DNA of 64,000 nt from Leptoclinus maculatus (lineage: Eukaryota; Chordata; Actinopteri; Perciformes; Stichaeidae), in contig JAVDOI010000011.1 in the NCBI GenBank assembly GCA_032191485.1, positions 64,501 to 128,500 of the forward strand, written 5' to 3'. The notes under the pieces were generated by a model. It made no database searches and had not been told where the DNA came from. It worked only from the letters and a program-made list of their open reading frames with translations. Position 1 is the stretch's first letter; the number at the start of each line of letters is the position of its first letter. The position numbers and the translations under genes were made by a program. Below, one piece after another: positions 1 to 44,249 of the stretch.

Positions 1-129
1 TAAAAATACAGTGACGCGCTACAGATGGTGTTGTTGCTACGATGGAAACTGTGCTGCTTTACACTGTTTTCAGTTAATGCTAACGTACTCTGCTGTGATG
101 TATGACTGACTTTATCTCTTTCCCGTCTT

Positions 130-990
130 CTCTGGTAGCAGTTAGCTAGTTGAGCCTTGTTAAACTGAGTTTAGCTGAGCCGTGGAACTACATGAAGAGA
201 AAATTGTGATTAAAGGCAGCACCGTACATTTGCTAAAAAACTAGCTATATAACAGCACCATTACTAGCTTGTAAGGTGGTTAGCGTTTTCTTGAAAGTTA
301 GCTAGCTTGCTAGTATGTCGAAACAAAACTTAATTTGTAAATTAAGGATATGTTACCAGCTTTTTTAGCTATTTGCCCTGCTAGCTTGTCTAAACAAAAT
401 TAAAACAAAACTCAATTAATTTTAGGGGGAAATAAAATGTGTATATCAAAAGTATAGATTTACTAAAATGTGGGCAAAAATGGTGGCACTGTAATCACAG
501 GTAGCACCAGCCACTAGCTAGAAAGCTAGCTGTATTCCTAGCTAAGCTAAACTGGAAACAACTCTAACTTTGCAAGCTAATAGAATAGTTTACTAGCAAG
601 CTAACTAGCAAGATTGTTGCCCAAACAAAACTTAATTTGCAGAACAAATAAAGGGTTCAATTACTAAAATGTGGGAACACATTACTACTGCAGATAGCAT
701 TAAAAAACTGAGCTGAGAACTAGCTCAGCATTAGCTTTGGTTGCTAAGCTAGCTTGCAAGAGAACAAGTTTAAAGTTAAATTCACATAATTTTAGGGGGA
801 AAAAATAAAATGTTAATGTTGGAACAACATTTGGCCCTCTGTGATTAAAGATAGCACCATATACTAGCTAGAAAACTAGCTACATTACTAGCTAAACTAA
901 ATTTAACTAGACATATTACTAGCTTGGCGAGCTAGTTAGCTTGTTTACTAGCAAGCAAAACTTAATTTGTAATTGAAAATTGATTGGGGT
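130..990. repeat. Degenerate GCTAGC-rich tandem repeat
   Basis: A unit of very roughly 300-370 bases recurs in diverged form. Each copy has a 'gattaaag-cagcacc' segment, a cluster of GCTAGC/CTAGCTAG words, the phrase 'aaacaaaacttaatttg', and in two copies 'ttttagggggaaa' followed by 'ataaaatgt'. Copies start near 205, 490 and 840. No coding potential was seen. The copies are too diverged for a recent expansion. Confidence 0.6.
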
Positions 991-1269
991 CAACAAATTA
1001 GGTAATTTGCGGTAATTTATGAGGAGATATATTTATATTTATCACAATATTAGTTCTTTTAATTATTCGCAATTTGAAGGTAAAATTGCTCAATTTATCA
1101 AAACTTTTCACCTGGGCTCAGTATTTAACGTTGAATGAGTTAAAATAAGGAAAACAACATTGCCAGATCTACAACAATGATCATATTTGATATGATACAA
1201 CTTTAATCTAAAGTTAATAATAATAATAATAATAATAATAAAATTAGTTTATTTGCTGCCACAACAAAA

Positions 1270-1470
1270 CTTGTCAAAGACGAGCTTCAGCTGCCAGTTT
1301 ATATGAAGGAGGATTTAAAGAAGAACTTCGTCCACATTCCAGATGCAGAACGTAAAGAAACAGATTTTAAAGGACTTTATGCTGAAGTCTCAGCTCTTCA
1401 TGTAGCCACAGCAGTATTTGATCACTGTACTTTGGATGTAATATTCAGTTTTTTTAACTGCATTAACTGA
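1270..1470 (+). other. Unidentified open stretch, possible exon or pseudogene fragment
   Basis: One frame is open for about 67 codons up to a TGA and has a protein-like composition: charged residues alternate with hydrophobic ones, for example LPVYMKEDLKKNF and KETDFKGLYAEVSALH. The surrounding DNA is much more AT-rich and broken by stops. There is no initiating ATG at its start, so if real it would be an internal or last exon, or a decayed fragment. A weak acceptor-like AAAG lies just before it. I do not recognise the family. Chance is a serious alternative. Confidence 0.2.
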
Positions 1471-2667
1471 TTCATTTTGATGTTATTTGGTGCTAAAATA
1501 ATATGTTAAAATGATGTGTTTGATTCTAGATTCAAGGATCTTGTTTTTATTCAAAGCCTCAAACTAAATGTAGCTTATTTAAGGACTAATTGATGCAACA
1601 ACAAGTTTTAATGCAGACTGTATTCTCCACATTTAATGACTTTAATAAATCAAGATTACAGTGAGAGTTTCTGGCTTTGAATGAACGAGGATCAGATACA
1701 TCAGTGGCATTAACTGTTACTTTAAGTGTTTCGACAGTACTGTGTGTACTGACATGTAGCTGTGAGTAGTTTAAACTACACATGCTGTCAGTGTGTTATT
1801 ACATGCATGAAGTACTGTAGTTCTGAGTGTTGTGTATTTACAGCATTTTGTCTCCTGTTTATTCACAATAATGAGTCCGTCTGTCGCTGGTAAATAATGT
1901 CAACTGCTGTTTTTTACACGTTTTAAACAGTTAATACTTCATGATCCTGCTCTTCATCTTACAAATTATTCTTTTTAGAATGACTTCCTGCTAGGGAAAA
2001 AAATCAACTTGCAGATTCTTGAAACTTGGGACATTTGAAGTTTTTGATTAGAGGTTTGATTAGAGACTTGAGGTATTTGTTGGATTCAAACATCTTTCTT
2101 TTCCCACTGAATGATTTGAAGCCCTAAAGTCCTTAACGAGTGTCGTTTTCTTGCTTGCACAAGATATAAAAATAACATCTTTCAGGACTTTTGGACTCCT
2201 TAATATAATAATACAACCTCAAACAAGAAAGTTTCTCTTCTCTGCAACTTGATATTTAATAGAAATAAACTGAAATCAACCAAAAAAACAGATTTTCAGG
2301 AATATAAAGTTAACGAGCTAAAAGATGAACAACCAGCTGTCTCGTCTTCAGATTTAAGAAAAGCAGTTTAGTCCAAAGAAGTGTTTTCACCTTTAATGAC
2401 TCGATGAGTAACGATGATAAATGACAAAAATATAGTTTCAAACAGCAGAATATCGAAGCTTTTTGAGCAAATATTTCCTTGTGCATCCACAACAGTAAAT
2501 CTCTGTCAATGTAAATGTGTCCCTGTGTTTAAACATCCTCCATCGATGTCATGAACTACTCTCTGTTTGTTGTTCAATGTTACAGCTTCTCTGTGTCCGT
2601 CGTGCCTCGTAGCGTTAGAACCACCTGTGGTCATTAAGCCCCGCCCCCCTGAGAGCAGACCAGGTGG
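1471..2667. other. Noncoding intergenic DNA
   Basis: AT-rich sequence with no frame of protein-like composition on either strand. No recognisable repeat or RNA gene was seen. Confidence 0.5.
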
Positions 2668-3176
2668 AGGTTTGTCCTTTAGGTGGAGGTTTGTTCTTCA
2701 GGTGGAGGTTTGTTCTTCAGATGGAGGTTCGTCCTTTAGGTGGAGGTTTGTTCTGGAGATGGAGGTTTGTCCTTTAGGTGGAGGTTTGTTCTTCAGGTGG
2801 AGGTTTGTTCTGCAGATGAAGGTTTGTTCTGCAGGCGGTTTGTTCTTCAGATGGAGGTTTGTCCTTTAGGTGGAGGTTTGTTCTGCAGGCGGTTTGTTTT
2901 ACAGGTGGAGGTTTGTTCTGCAGATGGAGGTTTGTCCTTTAGGTGGAGATTTGTTCTGGAGGTGGAGGTTTGTTCTGCAGTTGGAGGTTTGTCCTTTAGG
3001 TGGAGATTTGTTCTGGAGGTGGAGGTTTGTTCTGCAGTTGGAGGTTTGTCCTTTAGGTGGAGGTTTGTTCTGCAGTTGGAGGTTTGTCCTTTAGGTGGAG
3101 GTTTGTTCTGCAGGTGGTTTGTTCTTCAGGCGGAGGTTTGTTCTGAAGGCAGTTTGTTTTACAGGTGGAGGTTTGC
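2668..3176 (+). repeat. 18-bp G/T-rich minisatellite
   Basis: Tandem units of the form AGGTGGAGGTTTGTTCTG, with some 15-base units lacking 'tgg' and variants in the last four bases (TTCT, CCTT). About 28 units. Long open frames across it arise because the unit length is a multiple of three and lacks stops; they are not evidence of a protein. Confidence 0.9.
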
Positions 3177-3180
3177 ATAG

Positions 3181-5611
3181 TGCCTCATCAACACCGTCAG
3201 TGCTCTGATGTTTTTCTTATCTTCCGATTTTTTTCGCTGTAAAGTTTCAGTTTTATTAAAAGTTTTATTAAAAAGATAAAATGTATATTTTTGCAGACAG
3301 AAGCTGTTTTTTGTGTTTTTTTAGTTTTAACTGTAAAGTTGCACTAACTGTTTGATGCTCCAGATGTGACGTTCAGGTTATTATGAATGTTGTAACAACT
3401 CAAGCTGAATATGTAGTACACATGTAGTACAAATATATAAATGTACATATATGTTTAAATACATGACGTGTTTATTCAGAATAAACTAAAGAACATATGA
3501 CAACGTTTCTGTCAGATTTCTCTCTTAAATGTATCTTCAAAATGTTTAACATGTACTTAAGTAAAGTACTTTGAAGTACTTGAGTATTTCTATTTTCTAT
3601 TAGAAATTTCTATATATACTTCTACTTCATCTCAGAGGGAAATGTTGTTTTTACTTCTTTTTACTTCTATTTGTTTTACAGTTTTAGTTCTTTTGCAGGT
3701 TCAGATTAAAACAAAAATATACAATTAACTAATAAATCATGATTTATTATTACAAATATATATGTATGTACATATATATAAATAAGGTTAATTTACCAAA
3801 TGCAACCAAACACGAGCATTCTGATAACGAATGCTGGCAGTCGACTCAGATGATTGAGTCCAAACATCCAGCGTAGCACCAGGTGTGTCAGGGGGGAAGA
3901 AGACCTCTCCCTCAGGGTGGGGCGGGTAAAATAAATGTTTTTATTTCGTCTAGTGTGAAAGAAGACGAGTTATGGAAGACAAATAGAACAAAGTCTCACC
4001 TTAAAACTGAACATTTAGTGTAAATAGGATAGAAGCTTGCAGAGCAATAATTAAAAGGAAAAATAAATTAAGATGATATGTACAATATATTATAATGGTG
4101 AGTAAACAACAAACAGCATAAATAAAGAATAAATAAGATGAAGGGGACATGATGAAAGTAAACAAAGGCTGAAAATCACAAAAAAACATAAAACTTTGCT
4201 ATGATAATTATTTTAAAGATATTTTGAAACGCACAAAAAAATCTAAAATCTGAGATGAATTTGAATTATTATTATGTATTATTTGTATTATTATAATTTT
4301 AATCCTGTTCTATTTGATAGATGTAGATGATGTGGTGTCGGAGCTGTGCTGCCGTGTTTCACCAGCAGGGGGCAGACAGTTGTAAAGATGTTCTATGACG
4401 GACAGGAGGTCTCACTTCATCTAATGTACGAGGATCTACTCACTGGCGCTCCTCAGCGACTCAGAAGTAACATTTACTGACAATCTTGAAGTACTTGTAC
4501 TTGACTTGAGTATTTCTATTTTCAGCTACTTAATACTTCAACTGTACTACATCTCAGAGAGAAATATTGTACATTTTACTGCACGACGTTTGTCTGACAA
4601 CTTTAGTTAAAATTACAGATTCAGATTATTAAGAGAAAATTAAATCAACTAATAAATTGTGATGTTATATTATAGATCGAGTTAAAAGGGGGACATGGTC
4701 TGTCACCTGGAGGAGGATCCTCTAAACCATGGTTTAAAAACAACAATATACACTTAAAGCGTTGTGTAACACGTTTTATGTATTTAAATTGAATTTAAAA
4801 TAGTTTAATTCAAAAAGATTATTATAAACTGGTCAAAATAAACCATCTTATTGTAAAAAAGCATAAAGTGTTTAATGAAGCTGGTGGCCCACAGAGACTC
4901 TATTATTATATAAAAGCTAAAATCTGTGTCTTTTCTAAACAATACCCATATAAATATATATTTAATTTCTCAACCTCTAAAACTCCACACACAGTTTTTA
5001 ACCACAGTAGAAATATAATAATCTTTAAAATGATTGTTTCATTATGATCTTGGTTTCTTTACGTTTGTGGAGGAAATCTGCTTTTAATATAATAATTTAC
5101 ATAATCTTTAAATATAATCAGCAGTTAGAAACATCAAATAAAATCCTTTATCTTGTGTTTATTACACGGCTAAAATACTTAAGAATATAGAATACTATAA
5201 GATTCAGAAGTTATTTTAATACTGAAGGTTCAATCAACTATTCCTCATTTATTATAGAATAAACTAAACTAAACTTTCTTCATGTTATTGTTGAGTTTAC
5301 TATTCCTTCCACAGATTTATTGTATTTGTATACATTTTGTACTTTTCATAGTTGTTTTTTAATCAGTTAAATGTGATATGTAGTCCTATAAATAAAGAAT
5401 ACATATATACTGTTATATTAAAGAGAAGTTTAATGTTATAACACCAGATTTTTACATTATAATAAGACATACTCATGTTATAACAATAAACATTTATTCT
5501 GCTGTAATATTGTTTGTGAAATATTTAAATGTACCTTTCAACACATACAAAATATGACTTTTTATCTCATAATTTTATCATCAAGTCTAAATTTTGATAA
5601 TTATTTTTTTG

Positions 5612-5647
<36 letters not shown>

Positions 5648-5770
5648 ATATATTTGGCAGCAATGGACTTCCACAGTTCTTGTTCCTGAATACAAAACAA
5701 AATAATTAAAAACTACTATTTATATATTTTTTTGTCAGAGTGAGAGCTCTTCGTTTTTGTACCGCCTCTC
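3181..5770. other. AT-rich intergenic DNA upstream of nfkb1
   Basis: No coding frame stands out. It holds short A/T runs, an (AT)n tract near 5616-5642, two related 'acttgagtatttctattttc' phrases (about 3577 and 4503) that mark a small dispersed repeat, and a CTCF-core-like site at 4362-4375 (CCAGCAGGGGGCAG). Confidence 0.5.
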
Positions 5771-5772
5771 TC

Positions 5773-5792
5773 TGACGTCACAGGGATTTTCC
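5773..5792 (+). promoter_or_regulatory. nfkb1: CRE plus kappa-B site in the nfkb1 promoter
   Basis: TGACGTCA (5773-5780) is a perfect palindromic cAMP-response/ATF element. Two bases later GGGATTTTCC (5783-5792) fits the NF-kappa-B consensus GGGRNNYYCC exactly. The pair sits about 260 bases before the probable first donor of nfkb1. Mammalian NFKB1 promoters are known to be autoregulated through kappa-B sites, so the location makes biological sense. Occupancy is inferred. Confidence 0.7.
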
Positions 5793-5839
5793 AGTGAGGA
5801 AGGAAATCAAACTTTTTATGAACAAACCGAGACAAACTT

Positions 5840-6055
5840 CAACCTGCAGGACTTTTTCGTTGCTGGCTCGTGCTCGGTGGGATTAAACATCGCGTCATAT
5901 TAAAAAGTCTTCTTCTTCTCATTTAAAACCGTAATGACGCCGTCGCGTGGCGTCGTGACGCGCTCCAATTAATGGATCCACTGGTTCGGCACGAGCGTGT
6001 TGAAGTGATGTCTAAAAGTTAACTGTCACTCATAAATTAACCCGATCTTAACCAG
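5840..6055 (+). other. nfkb1: Probable noncoding exon 1 of nfkb1
   Basis: A GC-richer segment downstream of the CRE/kappa-B pair ends in a strong donor, CCAG|GTAAGA, at 6055/6056. The first coding exon begins at 7207 with only five bases before its ATG, so an upstream noncoding exon is required. The 5' boundary is a guess: no TATA box was seen and the start site cannot be read from sequence. Confidence 0.5.
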
Positions 6056-7211
6056 GTAAGAACACATTAACTACCCACTTTAACTAGATAACTAGATTGC
6101 TGTATGTTTGCACTACTCGTTACCATAATTTACCCGTGAGCCGTTACAGTTGCGCTTTGTTGTGCTACTTCACTTCCTTATAAGACAGGTACACTTGTGA
6201 GAACGTCGCCAACCACACTCGGCGTTAAAAATGGGAACTTGGACGTTTTTCTGCTCGTCAGCAAACGACAGAATGTCTCACATCAGCACTAAATATATAT
6301 TTTGTATCTGTGAAAGCCAACGGTGAGTTCGGCTCGTGTATGAAACATGGACGTCCTCGGTTAGTGGTAGTAACTGGAGGATTTACTACAGCTCCACTTG
6401 CTGGACTTCCCTAATAACCGCAGTCCACGTTTTCTTAACAGGGAAACACAGTGAGAAGCTGGAACTTTTATTGATTTTTACACTTGCCGAATTCATGACT
6501 GGATTCATCTGACTCTAACAATGTATTAGTGTATGTTCTGCTGTTCAAGTTTCATCGGTAAATAGAGTAATAACCGTTTAAATGTCCGATTTATGAACGG
6601 AGTTTCGTGTTCAATGTGCTAGCTCCGTGCTAGCTAGGACAGGTTAGCGGTTAGCGCCGACTCTCTCTGTAACACGAAGACTAACAGTCAGACAGGTACT
6701 GTGTTACGGTCTGTACTGTAGTTGTGTTAGCTGGTGATTAACGTTAATTTACTAAACGGTCGCTTTAACAATACAAACAAACAACAACAGTCTGGTAGCG
6801 CTAGCTTAGCTGTTAGCCAGCGGGCTAGCACGGTTCACTCAGGCGCGTTCACGCTGAGCACCAAGCAGCAACAAGTGTCAGAGGGATTGTTTATTATCAA
6901 CAATAACAATGACAATACATATTATCTATTGTAAAAAATCACATGTATTGTGAATAATGTATTGTTTAATAAATACAGATGTGTTAAAAAGTCAAACTAA
7001 TAAAAATACCCTATTATTTACAATAATAATAAAAAAATATATTTCTGTCTGAATCTTTCCAGAGCTTTATAAATAAATGATACAATAAAGAGTGATGAAT
7101 GTTTGTTTCATATTGTTTGCTTACATCATTAGTTAATCAAAGTTGTAATTATCACTGCGTGTCACACTGTGGGTGTAATTGTTGTATTCTGACCTTTCAC
7201 CTGCAGACACC

Positions 7212-30294
<23,083 letters not shown>

Positions 30295-30764
30295 CAAACT
30301 CCATCGATCTGTCCGATCAGGTTTTCAGGGCTGAATGTTTCTCGTCACAATTAAATTCAACATAAAACACGTTTTTAAGGTAAAGAAGCGAAAAGCTAAA
30401 CATTTGGTTTGATGGTTTTCAGCCCACACTACACTCCAACAGCTCTACCAAACAATGTAAACGTGTGTTATTTGTTCCTCACTTGTTAAAAAGGAAAATA
30501 CAAGCAGAGTCCCTCAAAGGTCACGTGGTAGAAAAAGTATTGGTTTGATTGACTGTTATGATATTTTGGAGTCGTGTTCTGTTGTTTTCTACAGCAGACG
30601 TCTACTGTCTGCAGGGAAAAGGTGCTATTGATGCTGAGATGATTGTAAAGAGGTTAATTAGACCGAAACGATCAGTTCAGACTGTTTTAAATCTGTCTTT
30701 AGAGAACACGCTCACGTCCACGTGGAGAACGATTCCTCCTGTTTCATGTATTGCATGAATCCAT

Positions 30765-31195
30765 CCTGGCCTTCTGGCATCATCTGGTTCTATAGAAGTC
30801 TATAGAAAATGACTCTACTTCTCTCTTGATTTATTACCTCAGTAAACATTGTAAACATGAGTTTATGGTCTCAATCTCTAGTTTCAAGTCTTCTTAAACT
30901 ACCATATCTGGACTGAGGAGGAGTGACGTAGAGACGCCGTATACGTCTCTGGTAGAGACCTGTCAATCACCGTGTAGCCCCGCCCTAAAGCATCCCCTGC
31001 TTTATGGTCTGTTTGACTCTAAATGGACCATAATGTACTAAATGAACATCATGCTGTATTGAAGAAGACTTGAAACTAGAGATTGAGACCATAAACTCAT
31101 GTTTACAATGTTTACTGAGGTAATAAATCAAGAGAGAAGTAGAGTCATTTTCTCATAGACTTCTATACAACCAGAGGAGTCGCCCCCTGGTGGAT
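30765..31195 (-). mobile_element. Dispersed ~360-bp repeat, copy 3, rearranged as an inverted repeat
   Basis: A minus-strand copy runs from about 30898 to 31195 and ends in CGCCCCCTGGTGG (31181-31193). Fused to its other side is a plus-strand piece of the same element (30783-30895). The arms 30791-30895 and 31061-31167 are reverse complements with very few mismatches, separated by about 165 bases. Confidence 0.85.
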
Positions 31196-31292
31196 GGATG
31201 TTGATCTCCTTCTGCAGCCTCTAAACCTGCACAAATATGACAAAAACAAGCCGTGTGATGCACCTTTTAACTGACCTGCCAATCAAACAGCG

Positions 31293-31319
31293 TCTCCTGA
31301 GATAGTCTATCTCAGGAGA
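31293..31319. other. Perfect 12-bp stem hairpin
   Basis: TCTCCTGAGATA and TATCTCAGGAGA are exact reverse complements with a GTC loop. It is an isolated structure, about 1 kb after the nfkb1 stop codon and so probably in its 3' UTR. Confidence 0.75.
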
Positions 31320-31369
31320 TAGACCTATTTAAATGAGGAAATATGCAGACATTTTGGAGCCAAAGGGTA

Positions 31370-31475
31370 AATGGACTTTCACTTGCTTTTCTAGCCTTTT
31401 GGGAGCTGAGTTCAACTGCTGATCCTCTGATTAGAATACGACCTACTGTCTCTGAGCCACAGCCGTCCGAAAATC
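31370..31475 (-). mobile_element. tRNA-like SINE fragment
   Basis: On the minus strand 'ggctgtggctcagagacagt' resembles an A-box head and 'agttgaactcagctcc' a decayed B box, in the arrangement of a repeat common in fish ('ctgtggctcag...gtagagc...gttcgatcc'). Degenerate; assignment from memory. Confidence 0.4.
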
Positions 31476-32410
31476 AGCCCCTTTCTATGCAAATGAGCCT
31501 CAATGCAAAAACAGTTTAAATGTTTAAATGAGTTTAAATTATAGGTTTTTCTCTCCATTGTTCTGCCTACAAAGACGATGTTTATTTTTTAAAATGAAAT
31601 AATTGCAATCAGCTGCATAAATGTCCCAAATATCTTCACTGAATCAGACCTCGAGACGCGGCAGAAAGCGGCTGCAAGTGATGTTTCTGTTGACGCTGGT
31701 AGAAACGTGTGAATTATATTTGTATGTTTATGTCTGAGCTCAAAGTTTAATGTGACGTCTTGTGTTTCTAATATTCTACATCACATTTAACTAAGAGCTC
31801 AGTAATACACTTATAATTTAACTGACACATTTCTGTTCATGTCAACAAACGTTATAAACTGTATTATGGCAGAGCTGTTTATGAACTGCATTATTATTAT
31901 TATTATTATTAATAAGATATCCGGTTCAGTCAGTATGAACAGGAGGAATCATGACAAACGCTCCACATATGAACGTTTTAATATTGTCTTCAGACAGATT
32001 TAAAAAACAAAACAAACAGTGAAACTCATTTTAAATGTGCACGTTTTTAAAAACTCATTTGAGTGTTTTTTTTAATTTTAAAGGCTTTTATTTTCTGTCC
32101 GTCTCACCACTGAAAACTTTTAAAGATTCATAAAAACAGAAAGTCATGAACTTGTTTGTAAGATTAATAATAATGTTTTTCATGTATCTAAAGTGTCTTC
32201 CTCTGATAAGATAAGTGATATGTTTGAGCACAAAGACTGGAGGCAGAGGGCAAACTGTTGCAAGGCATTGTGGGAAAAGAAGTCCAGAGCTGTGAGGAGT
32301 TGTAGTCTCTTTTCAGTGTGAAACCAAAGCTCCTCTCTGATATTTATATCTTTGCCCGGCACTGTACAGTTCAACGCCAGCTTTTCATTGGTTGTTATTT
32401 TTTAAATAAA

Positions 32411-32870
32411 GTTGTTTTATATATATATATAAACTCTCGTCAAGTTTGTTTATTTATAACTTCAAATAAATAACTTTATTAGTATGATTTACTACAAATG
32501 TGTCCTTGTGTTTTGAATATATATATATCTGTGTATCTTCCTTGTAAATATATTTTTTACTTTTAACTAAAGGCTCTGAGTACTTCTTCCATCACTATAA
32601 TATATATAATAATATGAAAGAACCATTCTGCACAACGAGTACTTTTACTACTAATTTAATAAAATCAACAAATAAAAATAACTTATGATAATAATAAAAT
32701 GATGATAATAACTAACTTAAAATAAGAATAATAATCATCATAATAATAATACATAAATAAATAAAAGTCGTGCTTTTCTCAATAATAATTTTAATAATAA
32801 TTATAATAATTATAATGATGATAATGATGATGATGATAACAATAATACATAAATAAATAAAACTAGTGTT
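32411..32870. other. AT-rich spacer between nfkb1 and ube2d3
   Basis: Short (AT)n tracts and 'ataataat' repeats with no coding signal. The two genes lie head to tail with only this short spacer if the poly(A) site is correct. Confidence 0.5.
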
Positions 32871-32874
32871 TTTC

Positions 32875-33296
32875 GTGCCACCATGTTGTGTCTCTCTTCT
32901 TCTGCGGTGCCGCTAAACATCGTCAGAGTGAGACCTCCTTACTTCCGGTCCTCTGACAGCTGCTCTCTGAGTGAGAACGGAAGACATTTTGAAGCTGCTG
33001 CGGTCGGTCGGTCCATTATATCGAGTGTCAGTCAGCCTGAAGTCGGGGCTGACGTTGCTGGAGAGTCTTAAAGAAGTCCGTTAAAAACGTCTGTTGAAAA
33101 CAACAACCAAGACGAGCTTTAACAGAAACAGTTGTAGTTTTAACTGGTGTGTGTGTAGCATAGCTAGCTTAGCCAGCCTACAAAAGCTAGCAAAGTTGCT
33201 AATTAGATGCTAGCTAGTTAGCGCCACCTAGCTGGCCTCCTTCCTCCTCTTCTCCTTCCTCCTTCACCTCGACAAACGGTCACTTTTACACACACA
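32875..33296 (+). promoter_or_regulatory. ube2d3: Probable ube2d3 promoter and 5' UTR
   Basis: GC content rises sharply here. ACTTCCGG (32941-32948) and CGGAAG (32978-32983) are opposed ETS/GABP-type sites typical of housekeeping promoters, and no TATA box was seen. An ATG at 32883 in a perfect GCCACC context opens a 62-codon frame that ends before the gene's start codon; it would act as an upstream ORF if the start site lies before it. The start site is not visible. Confidence 0.5.
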
Positions 33297-42982
<9,686 letters not shown>

Positions 42983-43239
42983 CCCTCTTCTTCTCCATCT
43001 TCTTCTTCTCTCTCACTGCTGGAATAAACTCTGATTTTCTCATGTGGCCACGCCCCCCCCCTCTCATCAGCCAATAACAGCAATTTGTTCATAAATTTTC
43101 ATTTTACTCCTAAAACGCTTTTTAAATTCTTGATTATTATTTTTCTTTCTCTGCTTTTCAAAATAAAAGTAAAATGAACCAGGTGAAGGCTGAGGACTCT
43201 TTGAGCTGTGAATGTGCCAACTGAAGAGACAACTGTTAC

Positions 43240-43245
43240 AATAAA
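43240..43245 (+). terminator. ube2d3: Poly(A) signal, ube2d3
   Basis: AATAAA about 260 bases after the distal stop codon, with another at 43162-43167. A third AATAAA at 44244 lies beyond the GTCGAC minisatellite and could serve a long 3' UTR. Confidence 0.5.
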
Positions 43246-43431
43246 TAATAATAATTTAATGCATGTCAGTGATTGGTTCATGTGCTGCTCAGATATATAT
43301 ATATATATATACATAAAAAAAGGAAACGACCGCCCTCTTTGTTTTATTCTGTTTGTTTTTAGACGAGAGAGCCGTTAGTTCATCATCAACACTGTTCTCC
43401 TTTTGCACTGAAGATGAAACTCAAAGCTCTC

Positions 43432-44220
43432 AAACAACTCATTGGTCGACTGTTGGTCGACTGTTGGTCAACTCGTTGGTCGACTGTTGGTCAACTGTTG
43501 GTCAACTCGTTGGTCGACTGTTGGTCAACTCGTTGGTCGACTGTTGGTCAACTCGTTGGTCGACTGTTGGTCAACTCGTTGGTCGACTGTTGGTCAACTC
43601 GTTGGTCGACTGTTGGTCGACTGTTGGTCAACTCGTTGGTCAACTGTTGGTCGACTGTTGGTCAACTCGTTGGTCAACTCGTTGGTCGACTGTTGGTCAA
43701 CTCGTTGGTCGACTGTTGGTCGACTGTTGGTCAACTCGTTGGTCGACCGTTGGTCAACTCGTTGGTCAACTCGTTGGTCGACTGTTGGTCAACTCGTTGG
43801 TCGACTGTTGGTCAACTCGTTGGTCGACTGTTGGTCGACTGTTGGTCGACTCGTTGGTCGACTGTTGGTCGACTGTTGGTCGACTGTTGGTCGACTGTTG
43901 GTCAACTCGTTGGTCAACTCGTTGGTCGACTGTTGGTCAACTCGTTGGTCGACTGTTGGTCGACTGTTGGTCAACTCGTTGGTCAACTCGTTGGTCGACT
44001 GTTGGTCAACTCGTTGGTCGACCGTTGGTCGACTGTTGGTCAACTCGTTGGTCGACTGTTGGTCGACTCGTTGGTCGACTGTTGGTCGACTGTTGGTCGA
44101 CTGTTGGTCGACTCGTTGGTCGACTGTTGGTCAACTCGTTGGTCGACTGTTGGTCGACTCGTTGGTCGACTGTTGGTCGACTGTTGGTCAACTCGTTGGT
44201 CGACTGTTGGTCAACTCATT
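43432..44220 (+). repeat. GTTGGTCGACT / GTTGGTCAACTC minisatellite
   Basis: About 68 short units of 11 or 12 bases of two types, TTGGTCGACTG and TTGGTCAACTCG, in irregular order. The array is dense in GTCGAC and GTCAAC sites. It is open in all three + frames because neither unit has a stop, giving 268-317-residue frames that are not credible proteins. Confidence 0.95.
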
Positions 44221-44249
44221 GCTCTGTGACGAGGGTTTTTATCAATAAA

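Larger units (their letters stand above)
30295..32410 (+). other. nfkb1: Probable nfkb1 3' UTR
   Basis: No coding frame follows the stop at 30292-30294. The first well-placed poly(A) signal that fits a long 3' UTR is AATAAA at 32405-32410, followed by a T/AT-rich stretch. AATAAA words inside the repeat (about 30825 and 31122) could end shorter forms. The interval contains the inverted copy of the dispersed repeat (30765-31195), a perfect hairpin (31293-31319) and a tRNA-like fragment (31370-31475). The 3' end is inferred, not shown. Confidence 0.5.
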
